From positions 248,001 through 312,000 of the forward strand of contig NZ_JSUM01000003.1 in the NCBI RefSeq assembly GCF_000772535.1: a stretch of 64,000 nucleotides of DNA, given 5' to 3'. The stretch is from Chelonobacter oris (GTDB taxonomy: Bacteria; Pseudomonadota; Gammaproteobacteria; Enterobacterales; Pasteurellaceae). The position numbers and the translations under genes were made by a program. A model generated the notes under the pieces. It was given only the letters and a program-made list of their open reading frames with translations, was not told where the DNA came from and ran no database searches. Positions 60,179 through 64,000 of this stretch are shown in pieces (the stretch's first letter is position 1; every line of letters begins with the position of its first letter).

Positions 60179-60937
60179 CTACACTAAAAGGACTTCAACC
60201 CCTTTTTCCCGTAGTGCCGAAACGATTTCCGGGTCGGCATCTTTGCCGGTAATAACGATATCCAATTTTTCTGCCGGCGAGAATAGTGTGCCTATTCGTT
60301 GTCCGACTTTTGAGCTGTCGACCAGTGCGACCACCTTGTTGACATGATCGAGCATTTTTTGCTCCACCATGGCAGAAAGCAGATCGACTTTAAACAACCC
60401 TTCTTCACTTAAACCGCTGCCGCTGGTGAACATATAGTGTCCGGCATAAAAAGCATCGGTTTTTTGCTCTGTGGTTAAGAACAGGCTTCTTTCTTTATAG
60501 TATTGACCACCCAAAACTACCAAGTTTTCATGATTTTGCTCAATCAAATAATTTAACAGCGGGAAGTAATTGGTAATTACCTGCACGGACTTTCCGCAAA
60601 TTTCCTGCCCCAACATAAATGCAGTAGAGCCGCAATTGATCACAATACTGTCGCCGCTTTTACAAATTTTTGCCGCCTGTTTGGCTATACCGGCTTTTTC
60701 GTCGTAATTGCTCGCTTCACGGATAGTCAATGGCGACCAATCGGCATTTTTATTTTCTTCACTCGGAAAAGCGCCGTTGCGCACCTTTTTCAATTTTCCC
60801 AAGGTATCCAGTTTGGTTATGTCTCGTCGTGCCGTCGCCGGCGAAATACCAAAGTTTTGAACGATTTCCGCAACCGTCACCGAACCTTGCTGTTCAAGCA
60901 GTTCCAGCAGGGCATGCTGTCTTTGTAATTCAGTCAT
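60179..60937 (-). CDS. ulaR: DeoR-family regulator of the ascorbate genes
   Basis: A 252-residue repressor with an N-terminal DeoR-type helix-turn-helix ([28 protein letters not shown], about residues 16-43) and a C-terminal sugar-phosphate-sensing domain ([28 protein letters not shown]). GTGAGG precedes the chosen ATG. In E. coli UlaR represses ulaG and ulaABCDEF and responds to L-ascorbate-6-phosphate. Here it lies between the two units and is co-oriented with ulaG. Confidence 0.93.
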   Translation of the reverse strand: MTELQRQHALLELLEQQGSVTVAEIVQNFGISPATARRDITKLDTLGKLKKVRNGAFPSEENKNADWSPLTIREASNYDEKAGIAKQAAKICKSGDSIVINCGSTAFMLGQEICGKSVQVITNYFPLLNYLIEQNHENLVVLGGQYYKERSLFLTTEQKTDAFYAGHYMFTSGSGLSEEGLFKVDLLSAMVEQKMLDHVNKVVALVDSSKVGQRIGTLFSPAEKLDIVITGKDADPEIVSALREKGVEVLLV

Positions 60938-61125
60938 AAAAACCTCACAATGATTGTTGTGTGATTTTTCATTAATATAGCAATCACACATATGATTATC
61001 AATGATTTTTTACTCAAAAATGCTCATAAAGAGCGGTTTTCTTTGTAATCTATTGATTATAAATAAATTAAATTTTATTTCAGATTTTTTATAACACCTT
61101 AATGATAAGTTAAAACAAGAAAATT

Positions 61126-61141
61126 TTAGATCTGGATCACA
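61126..61141 (+). promoter_or_regulatory. Candidate CRP site upstream of ulaA
   Basis: TTAGA-TCTGGA-TCACA differs at two positions from TGTGA-N6-TCACA. CRP control of ula genes is known in E. coli; here only the pattern supports it. Confidence 0.4.
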
Positions 61142-61176
61142 TAAAATCAAAAATAATCTTTATTTAATCACTAATA

Positions 61177-61257
61177 ATGACCTATTCTGTGTGCCAAGAA
61201 TCAAGGCCATATTGAAAATTTCATTTGCTTCGATTCGCTGGCGCACAAAAAGGTCAT
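61177..61257. promoter_or_regulatory. Inverted repeat flanking the ulaA promoter region
   Basis: ATGACCT (61177-61183) and AGGTCAT (61251-61257) are perfect inverted copies 67 bases apart; just inside them GTGTGCC (61190-61196) is mirrored imperfectly by GGCGCAC (61240-61246). The spacing suits two operators joined by a loop. Assignment to UlaR is inference. Confidence 0.45.
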
Positions 61258-61298
61258 CATTTCTGATCATTAATCCCATCATCTCTATGGAGTGAATC

Positions 61299-63092
61299 AT
61301 GGAAACACTATATAACATATTTTATATATTCTACAGCCAAGTTATGACAAAAGCCCCTTTATTGTTGGGGCTGGTGACTTGCATAGGTTATATTCTGTTA
61401 AGAAAAGACACGACAACCGTGTTGAAAGGCTCGATCAAAACCATTGTCGGTTTTATGTTGGTTCAAGTCGGTGCTTCGACGCTGGTCGGCGGGTTTAAGC
61501 CGGTGATTGAAAAATTATCCGAATATCACCATTTGACCGGTTCGGTGATTGATCCCTATACCAGCATGATGGCAACTATGGAAACGATGGGTGATGATTA
61601 CTCTTGGGTCGGCTATGCAGTGCTGTTGGCACTGGCGTTGAATATCTTATTAGTGGTTTTCCGCCGTTTTACCGGCATTCGTACGATTATGCTGACCGGA
61701 CATATCATGTTCCAACAAGCCGGACTGGTGGCGGTTTTTTATCTGGTTATCGGTGCTTCAATGTGGGAAACCATCATTTATACGGCGATTTTGATGGCGT
61801 TATACTGGAGTATTTCATCGAATATCATGTATAAAGCGACACAAGCCGTGACCGGCGGCGCCGGTTTTTCTATCGGGCATCAACAACAGTTTGCCTCTTG
61901 GATTGCCACCAAAATTGCACCGAAACTAGGGGATAAAAACGATTCCGTCGATAATTTGAAATTACCGAAGTGGCTGCATATTTTTCATGACAGCATTTCC
62001 GCCACGGCAATCGTTATGACCGTCTTTTTTGGCATTATCCTGCTTTCGTTCGGGCTGGAAAATTTACAGGCAATGGCGGGCAAAACCCATTGGACGATTT
62101 ATATTTTAGAAACGGGGCTAAAATTTGCGGTGGCGATTCAAGTGATTGTTGCCGGTGTGCGTATGTTTGTTGCCGAGCTTTCCGAAGCATTTAAAGGGAT
62201 TTCCGAGCGCATTATTCCGAATGCGGTGTTGGCGATTGACTGTGCCGCAATCTATGCTTACTCGCCGAATGCGATGGTATTCGGTTTCATGTGGGGGGCA
62301 ATCGGGCAGTTTGTGGCGGTAATCGGACTATTATTGTTTGATTCGCCGATTATGATTATTCCCGGCTTTATTCCGATGTTTTTCTCCAATGCGACTATCG
62401 GCGTATTTGCCAACCATTTCGGCGGTTGGAAATCGGTGATGAAAATCTGTTTTGTGATGGGGATTATAGAAGTGCTGGGTTCCGCTTGGGCTATCCGAAT
62501 TTTTGCCGAGAATGGTACGCCGTTTAACGGTTGGATGGGGATGGCGGACTGGGCGTTAGTGTTCCCGCCGATTTTGCAAGGCTTGAACAGTATTCCGTTT
62601 TTCATCTTTGTGATTATCGCACTGGCAATGGTTTATATGACATTTGCCGCTAAAAAACTACGGGCGGACGAAGCGGCGGCAGCGGCTGCCGGAAAAACAC
62701 TGGATCAAATGGACGGTTACGGCTTGGATTATGATGTCAATGAAAATGCGGCGGACGGCATAATCGAAAACGACGAGAATCTGAATGATATTAAACCGGT
62801 GCGGGTATTGGCGGTGTGCGGTAACGGTCAGGGTTCTTCTATGATGATGAAGATGAAAATCGGTGCTTACTTGGATAAAAAAGGTATTCCGAATATTATG
62901 GATTCCTGTGCGATTTCCGATTACAAATCCAAACTCGACAGCACTGATATTATTGTTTCGTCTAAACATTTGGCGGGAGAGATGCAGGTGCCGGAAAATA
63001 AAGTGATTCTTGGGGTGCAAAATATGTTGAACCCGAATTCTTTCGGCGAAGAACTGATTGCGATTATCCAACAGCGTTTTAATATCAAATAA
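61299..63092 (+). CDS. ulaA: L-ascorbate PTS permease, fused EIIC-EIIB (UlaA-UlaB)
   Basis: A 597-residue fusion. Residues 1-455 are UlaA: about eleven membrane helices with [16 protein letters not shown] and [12 protein letters not shown]. An Ala-rich, then acidic linker (about 457-499) joins them to a cytoplasmic IIB domain (500-597) with the phosphorylation cysteine Cys507 in VCGNGQGSS and [18 protein letters not shown] at the end. In E. coli these are separate proteins (UlaA, UlaB). Phosphate passes from UlaC to Cys507 to ascorbate during import. GGAG precedes the ATG. The gene has no USS. Confidence 0.94.
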   Translation: METLYNIFYIFYSQVMTKAPLLLGLVTCIGYILLRKDTTTVLKGSIKTIVGFMLVQVGASTLVGGFKPVIEKLSEYHHLTGSVIDPYTSMMATMETMGDDYSWVGYAVLLALALNILLVVFRRFTGIRTIMLTGHIMFQQAGLVAVFYLVIGASMWETIIYTAILMALYWSISSNIMYKATQAVTGGAGFSIGHQQQFASWIATKIAPKLGDKNDSVDNLKLPKWLHIFHDSISATAIVMTVFFGIILLSFGLENLQAMAGKTHWTIYILETGLKFAVAIQVIVAGVRMFVAELSEAFKGISERIIPNAVLAIDCAAIYAYSPNAMVFGFMWGAIGQFVAVIGLLLFDSPIMIIPGFIPMFFSNATIGVFANHFGGWKSVMKICFVMGIIEVLGSAWAIRIFAENGTPFNGWMGMADWALVFPPILQGLNSIPFFIFVIIALAMVYMTFAAKKLRADEAAAAAAGKTLDQMDGYGLDYDVNENAADGIIENDENLNDIKPVRVLAVCGNGQGSSMMMKMKIGAYLDKKGIPNIMDSCAISDYKSKLDSTDIIVSSKHLAGEMQVPENKVILGVQNMLNPNSFGEELIAIIQQRFNIK

Positions 63093-63103
63093 TACATACC
63101 GAA

Positions 63104-63127
63104 TGTCGGCATCGGGCGTTGCCGACA
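63104..63127 (+). repeat. Hairpin between ulaAB and ulaC
   Basis: TGTCGGC (63104-63110) pairs with GCCGACA (63121-63127) around a ten-base loop in the 55-base gap. No T-run follows, so it is more likely an mRNA-processing or stability element than a terminator. Confidence 0.6.
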
Positions 63128-63147
63128 ATAAAAGAGAGGGAATCAAG

Positions 63148-63621
63148 ATGAATTTAAAACAATCACTGATTGAAAATGATTCGATCAAATTGAATCAATA
63201 TGCCGACACATGGCAGCAGGCAATTAAAATCGGAACCGATCTATTGGTCGCTTCCGGTGCGGTAGAGCCGCGTTATTATGAGGCGATTATCAGCAGTATC
63301 AATGAATTGGGGCCTTATATCATTCTTGCGCCCGGTTTGGCGATGCCGCATGCCCGTCCGGAAGACGGGGTCAATAAAACCGCCTTTGCGCTGGTGACAT
63401 TAACCGAGCCGGTCGTATTTGAAGGGGAAGATACCCCGGTCGATGTCTTTCTGACCTTGGCCGGCAGCACGTCGGATCAACATATGCAAGGTTTAATGGA
63501 AATCACGCAGGTGCTTGATGATGAACACAGTGAAACAGGCGTTGACTTGGCGAAAATAAAGGCTTGTAATAGCAAAGAAGAGATTTATCAAGTCATTGAC
63601 GACGCACTCAACAAGGCATAA
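63148..63621 (+). CDS. ulaC: L-ascorbate PTS EIIA component
   Basis: A 157-residue EIIA of the mannitol/fructose type. The phosphorylated residue is His68 in LAPGLAMPHARPEDGV. It passes phosphate from HPr to the IIB domain of the fused permease. The ATG at 63148 has AGAGAGGG upstream; the longer frame from 63058 runs into the ulaA end and is rejected. Cytoplasmic. Followed by ulaD after 36 bases. Confidence 0.95.
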   Translation: MNLKQSLIENDSIKLNQYADTWQQAIKIGTDLLVASGAVEPRYYEAIISSINELGPYIILAPGLAMPHARPEDGVNKTAFALVTLTEPVVFEGEDTPVDVFLTLAGSTSDQHMQGLMEITQVLDDEHSETGVDLAKIKACNSKEEIYQVIDDALNKA

Positions 63622-63657
63622 CCGTTTATTTTGATTAATTACATGAAGAGAGGATGT

Positions 63658-64000
63658 ATGACAAAACCATTACTGCAAATTGCACTGGATTCTTTAAATT
63701 TGGAAACCGCACTTTCTACGGCGGAAAACGTGGCGGGCTATGTGGATATTATCGAAATCGGTACGATTTTGGCTTTTGCCGAAGGTATGCAAGCCGTTAG
63801 TGCGCTCAGAAAGGCACACCCTAAACACATTTTGGTTTGTGATATGAAAACCACTGACGGCGGGGCGATTCTGGCGAAAATGGCGTTTGAAGCCGGAGCG
63901 GACTGGATTACCGTCTCTGCCGCCGCACATATTGCCACCATCGGCGCCTGTAAAAAAGTGGCGGATGAATTCCAACGTGAAATTCAGATCGAACTTTACG
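63658..64000 (+). CDS. ulaD: 3-keto-L-gulonate-6-phosphate decarboxylase, N-terminal part (runs off window)
   Basis: The first 114 codons of an OMP-decarboxylase-fold enzyme. LLQIALDSLNLETAL opens the barrel, VDIIEIGTILAFAEGMQAV follows, and LVCDMKTTDGG carries the catalytic Asp-x-Lys-x-x-Asp metal site, all as in UlaD/SgbH. It makes L-xylulose-5-phosphate and CO2. AGAGGATG precedes the ATG. Since sgbH is missing from the yia cluster, this is the only visible decarboxylase for both substrates. A USS lies at 63706. Confidence 0.95.
   Translation, partial: MTKPLLQIALDSLNLETALSTAENVAGYVDIIEIGTILAFAEGMQAVSALRKAHPKHILVCDMKTTDGGAILAKMAFEAGADWITVSAAAHIATIGACKKVADEFQREIQIELY

Larger units (their letters stand above)
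60938..61298. other. Divergent ulaR-ulaA control region
   Basis: This 361-base AT-rich gap holds a CRP-like site (61126-61141), a wide inverted repeat (61177-61257), an 11-base palindrome TGAAAATTTCA (61213-61223) and an AAGAGCGGT near-USS (61029-61037). GGAG lies before the ulaA ATG. I saw no coding frame of note. A looped UlaR-repressed, CRP-activated divergent promoter pair would fit, as in E. coli. Confidence 0.65.

Overview
The window is one contiguous piece of a Pasteurellaceae chromosome. The main reason for that placement is the Haemophilus-type DNA uptake signal sequence (AAGTGCGGT / ACCGCACTT). I found about 67 exact copies by eye, roughly one per kb, on both strands, in genes and in terminators. 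Gene blocks also match Haemophilus/Aggregatibacter/Pasteurella arrangements: cmk-rpsA-ihfB-lapA-lapB-pyrF-yciH, ribH-nusB-thiL-pgpA, rsxABCDGE-nth and xseB-ispA-dxs beside thiI. Base composition looks higher in GC than H. influenzae, so Aggregatibacter, Basfia or a related genus is more likely. I cannot name the species. I saw no tRNA, rRNA, insertion sequence, prophage or CRISPR array.

Layout. 1-2.7 kb: trp genes on the minus strand (trpE, trpG, a tautomerase-fold gene, start of trpD) behind a TrpR-type operator, with no room for an attenuator. 2.8-7.8 kb: sohB, an oxidoreductase, norM, ribE, nth. 7.8-13.5 kb: the Rsx/Rnf electron-transport operon; RsxC ends in three 37-residue repeats, each encoded by DNA carrying one uptake sequence. 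13.5-16.6 kb: a SanA-like protein, an EamA transporter and metX with MetJ-like boxes. 16.7-22.6 kb: a complete three-gene type I secretion system followed by a very acidic 219-residue protein of unknown function. 22.6-26.4 kb: folK and pcnB (apparently starting at AUU, as in E. coli), then a triheme quinol/cytochrome c peroxidase behind a perfect FNR box. 26.5-38.2 kb: rlmL, a phosphodiesterase, cmk, rpsA with a structured leader, ihfB, lapAB, pyrF, yciH, glpFK and a small membrane protein. 38.3-42.1 kb: cdd and potABC without potD. 42.3-50.4 kb: ribH-nusB-thiL-pgpA-lysE-type exporter, dxs-ispA-xseB, thiI.

50.4-64 kb is the most distinctive region. It is an integrated locus for L-ascorbate and 2,3-diketo-L-gulonate use. 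An IclR regulator (YiaJ-like) faces yiaKLMNO-lyxK-sgbU-sgbE (reductase, TRAP transporter, kinase, two pentose-phosphate epimerases). Next to it, ulaR-ulaG face a PTS set in which UlaA and UlaB are fused, followed by ulaC and the start of ulaD. The yia half has no sgbH decarboxylase and the ula half, as far as visible, has no ulaE or ulaF. The two halves therefore look complementary: both sugars would converge on 3-keto-L-gulonate-6-phosphate, use one decarboxylase (UlaD) and one pair of epimerases (SgbU, SgbE), and leave as D-xylulose-5-phosphate. The window ends inside ulaD, so genes beyond could change this reading.

Starts were chosen by ribosome-binding site and family length, and several differ from the longest open frame. 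All motif and repeat calls were made by eye.
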